Below are positions 9,899-17,257 of a DNA stretch of 64,000 nt, one piece after another. The notes beneath the pieces are model-generated. The model was given only the letters and a program-made list of their open reading frames with translations. It searched no databases and had not been told where the DNA came from. Position numbers and translations under genes: made by a program. The stretch's first letter is position 1. Each line of letters opens with the position of its first letter. Source of the DNA: Haliscomenobacter sp040403615 (GTDB taxonomy: Bacteria > Bacteroidota > Bacteroidia > Chitinophagales > Saprospiraceae); the NCBI RefSeq assembly GCF_040403615.1, contig NZ_JBBAKG010000016.1, positions 1 through 64,000 on the forward strand. Direction: 5' to 3'.

Positions 9899-10093
9899 AG
9901 TAAATTATTTTGTTGATGTGTTTTTGAGCTGTGATTTGTTTTTATGACACTGCAATTTTCCGAAAACTTAACATTAAATTAGCGTCTGAAACTTCACATC
10001 GATGAGAAGTTTTAGCTACTTTCGTGTAAACTTTTAGGCGAGGTTTTTGAGTCGTTTAAAGAACCCACATTGTTAATTCCCAAAACCGAATCA

Positions 10094-10363
10094 ATGATCA
10101 CTGTAATTACCCCCAAAAGAGTAGCACTCAACATACGTGCGTGGCGTGAACATTTAGGATTCAAGCAGCATGTTGTTGCAGATGAGATTGGCGTTTCTCG
10201 AAAATGGTATGTTGATTTAGAAAATGTAAAAGTGAAATTTAGGGTGGATCAAGTTTTAGTCATTGCTCAATTTTTTGAAATACCACCCACTGAATTTTTT
10301 AAAGCCGAAACTGATTTCAACAAACAAAAAATTGCACCTCCTGAATTAGAATATAATTTATAA
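10094..10363 (+). CDS. XRE-family HTH transcriptional regulator
   Basis: 89 residues from the ATG at 10094; a TTG 24 bases upstream is open in frame but less likely. A single helix-turn-helix (RAWREHLGFKQHVVADEIGV, then SRKWYVDLENVKV) fills residues 12-65, with a short polar tail ending in PPELEYNL. It is probably a DNA-binding repressor. It is divergent from the tail-fibre/RHS gene run, and the 195-base interval between them could hold operators for both. No partner gene of a toxin-antitoxin pair lies next to it; the downstream 600 bases contain only gene remnants and repeats. Confidence 0.75.
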   Translation: MITVITPKRVALNIRAWREHLGFKQHVVADEIGVSRKWYVDLENVKVKFRVDQVLVIAQFFEIPPTEFFKAETDFNKQKIAPPELEYNL

Positions 10364-10542
10364 TATATTGTTGAATTGAAGATTATCCAGGTTTTTGGCA
10401 AACTTCTTCAAAAAATGGATATGTAGGAACTGGTGTGCAAACCAATTTGTAATTTTCACCTTCTGAAACTTTCTGCTGGCGCAAGTTTTGCGCACAAGCG
10501 GGGTGTGAAGATACTTACGCCAGATGGGATTTTTCTCCCAGA

Positions 10543-10644
10543 ATGACCTTGTTTGGGCGTATCGGTATAGCCGTTAAAATCCCAGGGGGTGCCGTACCAA
10601 TGTGGAATGATCCTGGTCAATAAAGCTTCAGTAAATAAAGCTCC
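10543..10644 (-). pseudogene. Remnant of a conserved Bacteroidota protein (internal fragment)
   Basis: A 34-codon open stretch on the minus strand reads GALFTEALLTRIIPHW and then YGTPWDFNGYTDTPKQGH. The motif is one I associate, from memory, with conserved secreted Bacteroidota proteins having a papain/NlpC-like CGYF segment just after it. The expected continuation is missing and the reading runs into repeat-like sequence (10475-10530). There is no start and no proper stop. It overlaps the head of the plus-strand remnant by six bases. The family assignment is from memory. Confidence 0.5.
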
Positions 10645-10839
10645 AGTCTGGTAGCCAATTCTCCTACCGGATTTGCTATCTTGAATGGGCTACAACCCGG
10701 TACCAACTGGCTCTGGAACCTGAGCCTGGATCGACAAATTTCGCGCAATTTGCAGTTGCGGTTCAGCTACGAGGGGCGCAAAACTGGCGACGCCAAGGCC
10801 GTACATGTTGGTAGGGTGCAGGTTGGAGCGGTATTTTGA
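10639..10839 (+). pseudogene. C-terminal remnant of an outer-membrane beta-barrel-like protein
   Basis: 66 codons open on the plus strand contain LNGLQPGTNWLWNLSLD and NLQLRFSYEGRKTGDAK, and end GRVQVGAVF followed by TGA. Alternating hydrophobic and polar residues and a terminal Phe are typical of the last strands of an outer-membrane barrel. There is no start codon, and a TAA lies directly upstream. The fragment joins the other remnant at about 10640, so the locus is a junction of two decayed genes. The TGA overlaps the first bases of repeat module I, copy 3. Confidence 0.55.
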
Positions 10840-10881
10840 ACCAGCAAACCATGATGGCGAGGAAGACTTGCGCCAGCGGGG
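10838..10881 (+). repeat. Dispersed repeat module I, copy 3
   Basis: GAACCAGCAAACCATGATGG, then GGAAGACTTG and CGCCAGCGGGG. It is very close to the copies at 87-135 and 12183-12232. Together with 12183-12232 it brackets the DUF4143 ATPase gene in direct orientation. Confidence 0.7.
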
Positions 10882-10907
10882 TAATTTGTTGATACTAAGT
10901 CTAATTT

Positions 10908-10957
10908 TTTCGATTCAAATCAGAAAAATCAGTCGTTTTTTTTGATTTGAATCGAAA
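10908..10957. repeat. Perfect 15-bp inverted repeat upstream of the ATPase gene
   Basis: TTTCGATTCAAATCA at 10908-10922 and its exact reverse complement at 10943-10957 are separated by 20 bases. The second arm ends 18 bases before the ATPase ATG, so a hairpin or a dimeric-protein site here could control that gene. Imperfect pairing extends a few bases further out. Confidence 0.6.
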
Positions 10958-10975
10958 TTAGTTAATTTTAACCCT

Positions 10976-12118
10976 ATGTTAATCGAACGTTTACAAGGCA
11001 AAAACATCGGCAATTGGATGGACAAAGGCAAAGCCCTAGTGGTTATTGGCCCTAGGCAGGTTGGCAAAACCACTCTTGTTCGCCAAATATCGCAGAGCTT
11101 GGGTCGGAAAACCCTTTGGCTGACCGGCGACGACCCCCAAACCCGGGCCATGTTGGACAATGTTTCGCTGGGGCGAATGCAAACCATTATTGGGCAAAAC
11201 GAAGTTTTGGTGGTAGACGAGGCGCAGCGTTTTACCAATGCCGGATTGATGCTCAAATTGATTACCGACCATATTCCCAATATTCAATTGTTTGTCACAG
11301 GTTCTTCGTCGCTCGACATTGCTTCTCAGACCAAAGAAAACCTGACCGGACGAAAAATCGAGTTTCACCTTTACCCGATTTCCTTTGCTGAAATGTGCGC
11401 TCACCATGGCTATCTGCGCGAACGCTCTTTGCTAGAACATCGCCTGTTGTATGGCTATTATCCGGAGGTGGTAGCGCAGGACCCACCACAAGCACAAAAA
11501 ATACTCGCTGATTTAAGCGACGGTCTGATGTATAAAGACCTGCTCACGCTCGATCAAATCAAAAAGCCCTCTTTGTTGGTCAAATTACTACAAGCACTTG
11601 CACTACAGCTTGGCAGTGAAGTGAGGTACTATGAATTAGCACAAACCATTGGTGCCGACCCAGTTACAGTGGAGCGCTATATTGACCTGCTGGAACAGTC
11701 CTTTGTTGTGTTTCGCCTACCTTCTTTTAGCCGGAATGCCAGAAATGAACTAAAAAAAGGAAAAAAAATTTATTTCTACGACAACGGTATTCGAAATGCC
11801 ATTTTGAAAAATTTTGCTCCGCTCGAACTCCGAAATGACATAGGCGCACTCTGGGAAAATTTTCTGATTGCAGAGCGCACCAAACGTAATGCCTATTCTG
11901 ACCACGCTTGTAACTCCTTTTTTTGGCGGACAACTACCCAACAGGAAGTTGATTATGTAGAAGAAGCCAACGGTATGCTGTATGCTTTTGAATTCAAATG
12001 GAATCCGAACAAAAGTGGCTCTTTCCCCAAATCTTTCTCTGAACTGTACCCAAACAGCCAGATAGCTTTTGTCGATCGCGACAATTTTGAGCAATTTGTA
12101 AATCCTATGGGGCGATAA
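10976..12118 (+). CDS. AAA-type ATPase with C-terminal DUF4143
   Basis: 380 residues, the usual length for this family. The Walker A motif GPRQVGKTT is at 25-33, Walker B VLVVDEA at 77-83, and a sensor-like FVTGSSS follows. The C-terminal half is DUF4143, with the restriction-nuclease-like segment ending in EVDYVEEANGMLYAFEFKWN (E-D-Y then E-x-K). These proteins are widespread, often multi-copy and strain-variable; their biological role is not settled, with defence or mobile-element links proposed. The gene stands alone, preceded by an inverted repeat and bracketed by two direct copies of repeat module I, which suggests acquisition as a unit. Confidence 0.9.
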   Translation: MLIERLQGKNIGNWMDKGKALVVIGPRQVGKTTLVRQISQSLGRKTLWLTGDDPQTRAMLDNVSLGRMQTIIGQNEVLVVDEAQRFTNAGLMLKLITDHIPNIQLFVTGSSSLDIASQTKENLTGRKIEFHLYPISFAEMCAHHGYLRERSLLEHRLLYGYYPEVVAQDPPQAQKILADLSDGLMYKDLLTLDQIKKPSLLVKLLQALALQLGSEVRYYELAQTIGADPVTVERYIDLLEQSFVVFRLPSFSRNARNELKKGKKIYFYDNGIRNAILKNFAPLELRNDIGALWENFLIAERTKRNAYSDHACNSFFWRTTTQQEVDYVEEANGMLYAFEFKWNPNKSGSFPKSFSELYPNSQIAFVDRDNFEQFVNPMGR

Positions 12119-12182
12119 AAAAACCGCCCGACCAAGTCTTCCCATTAATACCCCAAGCGCAACGCTGGAACAACGTCTTCCA

Positions 12183-12232
12183 GACATTGAACCAGCAAAC
12201 CATGATGGAGAAGAAGACTTGAGCCAGCGGGG
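12183..12232 (+). repeat. Dispersed repeat module I, copy 4
   Basis: GACATTGAACCAGCA, AACCATGATGG, then AGAAGACTTGAGCCAGCGGG. Closest to copies 1 and 3. It lies 64 bases after the ATPase stop. Confidence 0.7.
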
Positions 12233-12294
12233 TCTATTTCCTCAATCCGTGTATTTGACTTAAGCCAGCGGGATCTGTAAACGCAGAGATAATA

Positions 12295-12370
12295 GGTACA
12301 GGCCGTGAGACCCGTACCAGCGGTAAGCGCAATGTTTTTCGTTGATTTTGAAAGACTTAGCCTAGTGGGG
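12295..12370 (+). repeat. Hairpin plus dispersed repeat module II, copy 2
   Basis: GGTACAGG and CCCGTACC form a stem with one mismatch (12295-12318), followed by CCAGCGGT, GCAATGTTTTTCG, GAAAGACTTAG and CTAGTGGGG. It has the same layout as 214-289. The 290-base interval 12119-12410 holds only these repeats. Confidence 0.6.
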
Positions 12371-12410
12371 GAAGAAGACTTGAGCCCGCGGGGCGGAATA
12401 GAGTTCCTTT

Positions 12411-12833
12411 TTAATAGCCGCCACCGCCGCCACGATTACCGCCGCCACCGTAGCCGCCACCGCCACCACGATTACCACCGCCGCCACCGTAGCCGCCACC
12501 GCCACCACGATTACCACCGCCACCACCGTAGCCGCCACCGCCACCACGATTACCACCGCCACCACCGTAGCCGCCGCCGCCACCACGATTTTCGCGGTCT
12601 TCAGCTTTTTTAGCTACAATTGTACGACCATCTAGATCACTATTGTCTAGACCCTCAATGGCATTGAGCGCTTCGTCGTCATTTGGCATTTCTACAAAGC
12701 CAAATCCTTTTGAACGCCCTGTTGATTGGTCCATAATGATTTTTGCAGAATCAACAGTTCCGTATTGCTCGAACGCTTCCCGTAAATCGTCGTCTTGCGT
12801 GTCGAAGCTTAATTTTGCAACAAAAATATTCAT
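12411..12833 (-). CDS. RNA-binding protein, RRM domain with glycine-rich tail
   Basis: 140 residues from the ATG at 12833 (MNIFVAKLSF); an upstream in-frame codon would only add an unlikely leader. One RRM fold spans residues 1-80, with RNP2 IFVAKL at 3-8 and RNP1 KGFGFVEM at 42-49. The tail (about 83-140) is made of near-identical GGGGGYGGGGGNR units. Such small RRM proteins act as cytoplasmic RNA chaperones, often cold-induced. The leader between this start and the next gene on the minus strand is long, which fits post-transcriptional control. A possible -7 box TACCTTCG lies on the minus strand at about 12974-12981. Confidence 0.9.
   Translation of the reverse strand: MNIFVAKLSFDTQDDDLREAFEQYGTVDSAKIIMDQSTGRSKGFGFVEMPNDDEALNAIEGLDNSDLDGRTIVAKKAEDRENRGGGGGYGGGGGNRGGGGGYGGGGGNRGGGGGYGGGGGNRGGGGGYGGGGNRGGGGGY
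12417..12590 (-). repeat. 39-bp in-frame tandem repeat encoding the Gly-rich tail
   Basis: Roughly four and a half units of 39 bp, each coding 13 residues (five Gly, Tyr, five Gly, Asn-Arg). Units differ by single silent bases. The length is a multiple of three, so unit gain or loss would change the tail without breaking the frame. Confidence 0.8.
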
Positions 12834-13282
12834 AATTAAAGATTTAAAAGTTAACACCTCAAATAAGAGTTGTGAAGAAAATTTGTACCAAGTGCACTAT
12901 AGTCGTGCGCTAAATAGGGGTTAAAGCCATGCATCTTTCTGAATTCAGCTTCAACTTGATGTCTATTTCGCACGAAGGTAACGCTATTTTTATATTGCAA
13001 TTGCTGGCGGCCAGGAAACGACAAGAGCGGCACCCAACAATAGTTGAATGCTGCTCTTGTACACTGTATCCATATCGGCTTACACCATCTCGCGAGAATA
13101 CTTCTTTCCCCACTAGTCCAACCCTTCCCAATATCTTCGCTAAGTCGAATTTCGACACTTAAAATCTAATGAAGCGACAAAAAATGTTTTTTTATTTTTT
13201 AAATAAAACTAATTCACTATTTTGGGGGAGATTGTAAATAAATTTCGTAGGGAATTATGTAAAATTTGTAAATTACAAGGGT

Positions 13283-13552
13283 ATGCCGAAAGTAGTTATT
13301 TCAGGTCATGCAAGAGAGCAAATGGAAGAACGGGGAATAACAGAAGAAATTGTTTTCTCGATTATTGAAAAACCCCAACAAACAATTGCTCAAGGAGAAA
13401 ATAAACTCATTTATCAATCGATTTGGTATTTTGAGAATGAAGGTAAAGAATTTCTAGTGAGGGTATTCGTTAATATTGTAAAAATACCTAATCTGGTTAT
13501 TACGGTTTACCTAACCAGCAAGGTGGAAAAATATTGGCGAAATGAAAATTAA
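13283..13552 (+). CDS. DUF4258 protein, toxin-like
   Basis: 89 residues. The N-terminal SGHAREQMEERGITEE and the following basic, beta-rich stretch match the DUF4258 pattern. The family is usually paired with small antitoxin-like genes and is often treated as a RelE/BrnT-like toxin; the activity here is inferred. It overlaps the following DUF2283 gene by 11 bases, so the two are translationally coupled. There is an AT-rich leader of about 100 bases. Codon use is AT-rich compared with the surrounding core genes, consistent with transfer. Confidence 0.75.
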   Translation: MPKVVISGHAREQMEERGITEEIVFSIIEKPQQTIAQGENKLIYQSIWYFENEGKEFLVRVFVNIVKIPNLVITVYLTSKVEKYWRNEN

Positions 13553-13742
13553 ATTTGATCAAGAGGTCGACATCCTTGTTCTTCGCTTTTCAGAAGAAAA
13601 AATCTTGGAAAGCGATGAAGTAAAGCCCGGGGTTATTCTGGATTTTGACAGTGAAGGTAATATTGTCAAAATCGAGATTTTGGATGCATCCAAACGAATG
13701 GCAGCACCTTTTAAATTGGAATATGAAGTGGCTAGCGCTTAA
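13542..13742 (+). CDS. DUF2283 protein, putative antitoxin partner
   Basis: 66 residues matching DUF2283: a short beta-rich fold with DILVLRFSEEKI, the acidic PGVILDFDSEGNIV and IEILDASKR. It starts within the end of the DUF4258 gene. DUF4258-DUF2283 neighbours recur in many bacteria, so a toxin-antitoxin function is a reasonable inference, although neutralisation has to be assumed from context. There is no DNA-binding motif, so any autoregulation would need another factor. Confidence 0.8.
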   Translation: MKIKFDQEVDILVLRFSEEKILESDEVKPGVILDFDSEGNIVKIEILDASKRMAAPFKLEYEVASA

Positions 13743-13810
13743 ATGAATGATTTTGTGTAATGCAAATATCCTTCCTTTCACAGCATTGCAGTTGTTAAAC
13801 GCTGAATTCA

Positions 13811-13862
13811 CCCGCTAGCCCAAGTCTCTCCAAACCCACCAAAAACATTGCACTACCGCTGG
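13811..13862 (-). repeat. Dispersed repeat module II, copy 3 (inverted)
   Basis: Read on the minus strand: CCAGCGGTAGTGCAATG, TTTTTGG, GGAGAGACTTG and CTAGCGGG. It is the only inverted copy and lies 13 bases from module I, copy 5, so the two modules here point toward each other. Confidence 0.65.
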
Positions 13863-13875
13863 AACAAGTCTGAAG

Positions 13876-13921
13876 ACGTTGAACCAGCAGTCCGCTGCCG
13901 TGCAAGACTTGCGCCAGCGGA
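13876..13921 (+). repeat. Dispersed repeat module I, copy 5
   Basis: GACGTTGAACCAGCAG, TCCGCTGCCGT, then GCAAGACTTGCGCCAGCGG. Most similar to the copy at 305-353. It ends two bases before the stop of the next minus-strand gene. Confidence 0.7.
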
Positions 13922-13923
13922 GT

Positions 13924-14463
13924 TTACTTTGCCAATTCCCGCAGGGACTTCCCTTTCACAAACACATCACTCAATACCGCATTGCCTTGGTATACATGCA
14001 CGAGGGCATAACCAGCATTTGCCCTCCGGTAGATTCTTTCCGCTTTGGGTGCTTTGTTTTCTTCCATGAAGAATTTGCTGAAAGGGTAATAAATGGTGAG
14101 CTCATTTTCCCAGACATAGCTCACTTTGGCTTTGATAAAAGGAGTATCCTCGGCGGGTGCAGTATGGCTCAATCCCTTTATTTCTGCGTAGCCATTTCCG
14201 TCTTGGCCAATCAAAACGAATACGGGGTCATTTTTTTTCCAGGAATGCTGTGCATTGGTATCTAGGTTGAACTGGCTGGCGGTAAAATTGAGCGCTACAT
14301 ACCGCCCCCGGAAAGGATCGGCAGGATCTACCGGACGGGTTTCAAATTTAAAGGCCGTTCCCAACCACAGGGCTTTATTGCTGTCGAAAACCATTTTGCC
14401 TGGAAAATACAGCTGAATCAAGGCTACCACTACAAAAAGGCCAAACCGATAAGTCGTTTTCAT
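13924..14463 (-). CDS. GDYXXLXY domain-containing protein
   Basis: 179 residues from the ATG at 14463, which overlaps the upstream gene's stop by four bases (ATGA). There is one N-terminal membrane segment, then the family's signature region DPADPFRGRYVALNF and a second barrel-like half (SYVWENELTIYYPFSKFFMEE). The family almost always follows a DUF2157 membrane protein, as here. It is probably an envelope protein with its domain outside the inner membrane. The function is unknown; the pairing supports a joint role. Confidence 0.8.
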   Translation of the reverse strand: MKTTYRFGLFVVVALIQLYFPGKMVFDSNKALWLGTAFKFETRPVDPADPFRGRYVALNFTASQFNLDTNAQHSWKKNDPVFVLIGQDGNGYAEIKGLSHTAPAEDTPFIKAKVSYVWENELTIYYPFSKFFMEENKAPKAERIYRRANAGYALVHVYQGNAVLSDVFVKGKSLRELAK

Positions 14464-15755
14464 GCTTTTTTCTTTTTGATCAACCAATAATTGCTCAGGA
14501 AAAACCCAACGCCCACTACGATGAACAAGATCCCACGCACCACAAAGTCGATTTTGAGGTCAAAAAACCGACAAATCAATAGTGCGGTTAAAGTCAGTAA
14601 CCCCACGTTGAGGGTGGCAACGGAATTGGTACGACTGCCTTCCACTACGGTAGCAATCCCTAAGCCCAATACCAGCAGATTGTCCAAAACGGCACTCCAA
14701 AATGGATTAATGAAGGAAAGGAAAAAAAGGAATGCAAACACAAAGGGCAGAACATTAAACAGCTTGAAAATGTTAACGCCCCTCGTTTCTTTAAGCCAGA
14801 ACATCAATCCCACCGATAAAAGTGTCAGCCCCAAAAACCAGAAAAATTCAACACTGGTCAGAAGCGACCAAGATTCCTTGTCTAAATTTAACACCCCCCA
14901 GGCCCAGAGAAAACTGAACCACATCAAGATCCCGATAGGGCCAAGTTTGCCAGCCAGTTGATACCCGGAAATATTGCTTTCACTCCGCCAGGTCTTGATC
15001 CAGGTGCCGACCAAATGCAGCAATCCAAATAAGCTCATGTAAGCCAGGTACAGGATAGAGCCGTGTTGATGCGATTCGGTACCCAACATGATTACCAGGG
15101 AGATTGGTACGATAAAGTGATGAAAATTGGTAAAATTGCCTACTGGTGCTCGGCGCACCAGTAGGTAGTAATATGGAATACCTCCAAGAACAAACAGCCA
15201 ATAATAAGAAGCTGAGGCCGAAGACATATGACTCCACTCAAAATAACCTGCCTGGCAACCGTAATAAGTCGCGCCGCACCAAAACAACAAAGAAGCCATA
15301 GAGGAATTGAGCAAATAAACTAGCGGAAGGCTGAGCAGTGTCCACCAAAACAAAAAAGAACTCAAATCTCCCAGCAAATTGTAAATCTGACTGACCAGAG
15401 AGATGCTTGCTCCAATCGACAGGGTCAGGAATACCGCGCTGGCCTCCTGCCAAACCACGTTGCCTGGCTTGCGCAAAATGGTGAACCCGGCAAACAATTG
15501 TCCGATGATCAGCGGGAGGAAGGCAAAAGCAGTTTTGGTAAGTTGATTGTATTTGTCCCAATTGTGGGCAATAATCAAGATGATTCCCAATCCGGTGAGC
15601 AATGCGCCTAAAATGGCAAAAACCAGCAGCAAACGATTGGGGGTTTGGTCCCGTTTCTGCTCAAAATAAACCTCAATGGCGCTGGCCGTTTCGGTGGTGA
15701 TGAGCCCTGCTTCAACCAGTTCGGGAAGGGCATTGATAACGGATTTTGCTGACAT
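14460..15755 (-). CDS. DUF2157 integral membrane protein
   Basis: 431 residues. A short cytoplasmic N-terminus (VINALPELVEAGLITTETA) is followed by about 10-12 hydrophobic helices, including FAILGALLTGLGIILIIAHN, which is typical of DUF2157. It is an inner-membrane protein of unknown biochemical role. It is coupled by a four-base overlap to the GDYXXLXY gene, a conserved pairing in many phyla. No transporter or enzyme motif is visible. Confidence 0.85.
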   Translation of the reverse strand: MSAKSVINALPELVEAGLITTETASAIEVYFEQKRDQTPNRLLLVFAILGALLTGLGIILIIAHNWDKYNQLTKTAFAFLPLIIGQLFAGFTILRKPGNVVWQEASAVFLTLSIGASISLVSQIYNLLGDLSSFLFWWTLLSLPLVYLLNSSMASLLFWCGATYYGCQAGYFEWSHMSSASASYYWLFVLGGIPYYYLLVRRAPVGNFTNFHHFIVPISLVIMLGTESHQHGSILYLAYMSLFGLLHLVGTWIKTWRSESNISGYQLAGKLGPIGILMWFSFLWAWGVLNLDKESWSLLTSVEFFWFLGLTLLSVGLMFWLKETRGVNIFKLFNVLPFVFAFLFFLSFINPFWSAVLDNLLVLGLGIATVVEGSRTNSVATLNVGLLTLTALLICRFFDLKIDFVVRGILFIVVGVGFFLSNYWLIKKKKA

Positions 15756-15788
15756 GCTTAATAGGGTTTATGTGTTTTTCCTTCACTA

Positions 15789-17117
15789 CTAGTTTATATC
15801 CAAACCTTTCATCATGGCTAAATAAGTACGGGCAAAGTTTGGCAAAGAGCTAAAGTCTACTTCGCTTAGCCGCGGAGCAAATCGAGGGAATTTCTCTTGA
15901 TTGTCCTCCACAATGTTTTCAATTGCGCGTTTGATGGCCCTGCGATTGGGGATGCCGGTAGCAAGATCGAGAAAATCATTTTTGAAGCCCAATGCCCGAA
16001 AATACCCAGATTCTGTGACCTGCATGTACAAGTGCAACAGATCCCGATCGGGTTTTGGGAGTGCGTAATTGAACAAACCCGAACTAACAATAAACCCAGG
16101 GATGGACAGCGCCACTTTAGGATAACCATTTTCGCAGTACCAGTCCATTTGCGGCAATTCCGTATCGATCAGAGATACCAATTTGTCGTGGGTTACCGGA
16201 GTCGTAATGCCAAACGTGCAGCGCACTCGATACAGCTCTTTGAAAAACTCTTCTTTGGGGCGTTCCAGCAATTTTTGTAGGTCTTTGGCCAGCGCAAGGT
16301 TTTTATCAATATTGGTCTTGTTCTCTTTGGTAAAATACTGCCGTTGGATGCGTTCCAACTCTTCCATCATGTAACCCTCTGGTTTGATCAGGTAATCAAG
16401 TTTGAACACCAGGTGCAACAAAAGATAAGCGATGGCGCCAGGGTATTGTTCCCGATTCAGTGGGCCCTGATTGACTTCAAAGATGGTATTGGTGATTTCT
16501 TCCTGGATAAATTTGTACTTTGCTTCTTTTTCTGCTAGCGGAATTTCTTGCAAATGATCGGCCTCTACTGCATGCAACATTTTGAATTCATCCAGCAAGA
16601 GATCATCTTGTTTGTCGGCATTGATGGCCAGTTCGCGCAACGCCTTGTACAACTTATGCGGCGATGCGTCCACTTTTGGTGTATCAAAAAGAATGGTAAG
16701 GTGATTGTCAGGGTCAAGCGCAAAGCGGCTAAATTGCAGGATAAAGTTGCGTTCAATCAATCGACGCATGAAACCAACATTCAGGGCTTGAGAGTAGGCG
16801 ATTCTGGATTCTACCTGGAACTTGTCCTCATTGGCGAATCCAGTAATTTTTTTTGAGCCCTGGTGAAATTCAAAACGCAGCACGCCATTGTCTGTCCACC
16901 AGCGTATATTGTCTTCGTTTTCGTCACGCAAATATTGAAAAAATGCTCGGTAAGCATCAAAAAATTTACCTTCCTCAAACAATGCAAGGGACTGTTCCCA
17001 GGCTTGATAGTTGAGCGGGGGTTTGTACGAATCGGTGTATCGGCCGAATTTAATGCTCAATAACTCGGGAGAAACATCCGTATTGGAAACTCTAAACAGT
17101 CGATCAAATAGACCCAT
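15789..17117 (-). CDS. Uncharacterised cytoplasmic protein, about 440 residues
   Basis: I choose the ATG at 17117 (MGLFDRLFRV), 36 codons inside the longest frame, because the upstream extension looks like leader sequence. 442 residues, with no signal peptide and no membrane segment. It is mixed alpha/beta with conserved-looking segments YKPPLNYQAWEQSLALFEEG and FKNDFLDLATGIPNRRAI. I do not recognise a family; the middle part (QSRIAYS through RFALDPD) is reminiscent of YbjN-type chaperone folds, but this is weak. It stands 34 bases upstream of the DUF2157 gene on the same strand and may share its transcript. Confidence 0.6.
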   Translation of the reverse strand: MGLFDRLFRVSNTDVSPELLSIKFGRYTDSYKPPLNYQAWEQSLALFEEGKFFDAYRAFFQYLRDENEDNIRWWTDNGVLRFEFHQGSKKITGFANEDKFQVESRIAYSQALNVGFMRRLIERNFILQFSRFALDPDNHLTILFDTPKVDASPHKLYKALRELAINADKQDDLLLDEFKMLHAVEADHLQEIPLAEKEAKYKFIQEEITNTIFEVNQGPLNREQYPGAIAYLLLHLVFKLDYLIKPEGYMMEELERIQRQYFTKENKTNIDKNLALAKDLQKLLERPKEEFFKELYRVRCTFGITTPVTHDKLVSLIDTELPQMDWYCENGYPKVALSIPGFIVSSGLFNYALPKPDRDLLHLYMQVTESGYFRALGFKNDFLDLATGIPNRRAIKRAIENIVEDNQEKFPRFAPRLSEVDFSSLPNFARTYLAMMKGLDIN

Positions 17118-17257
17118 GACCAGTATGTCCAAAATTTTGAATTGGTTTTGGCGATGAAAATTACAACAAATTGAATAAAATTGTTGATCTAAGCGAAAAA
17201 AACACTTGATTTCCTGCGCATGCATTTTTAAATGAGTGTGTAAGAAGTATCAAACCG

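Noticed and set aside
12417..12590. Regular 39-bp repeats considered as a CRISPR array
   Set aside because: There are no spacers; the repeats are in-frame glycine-rich codons of the RRM protein.
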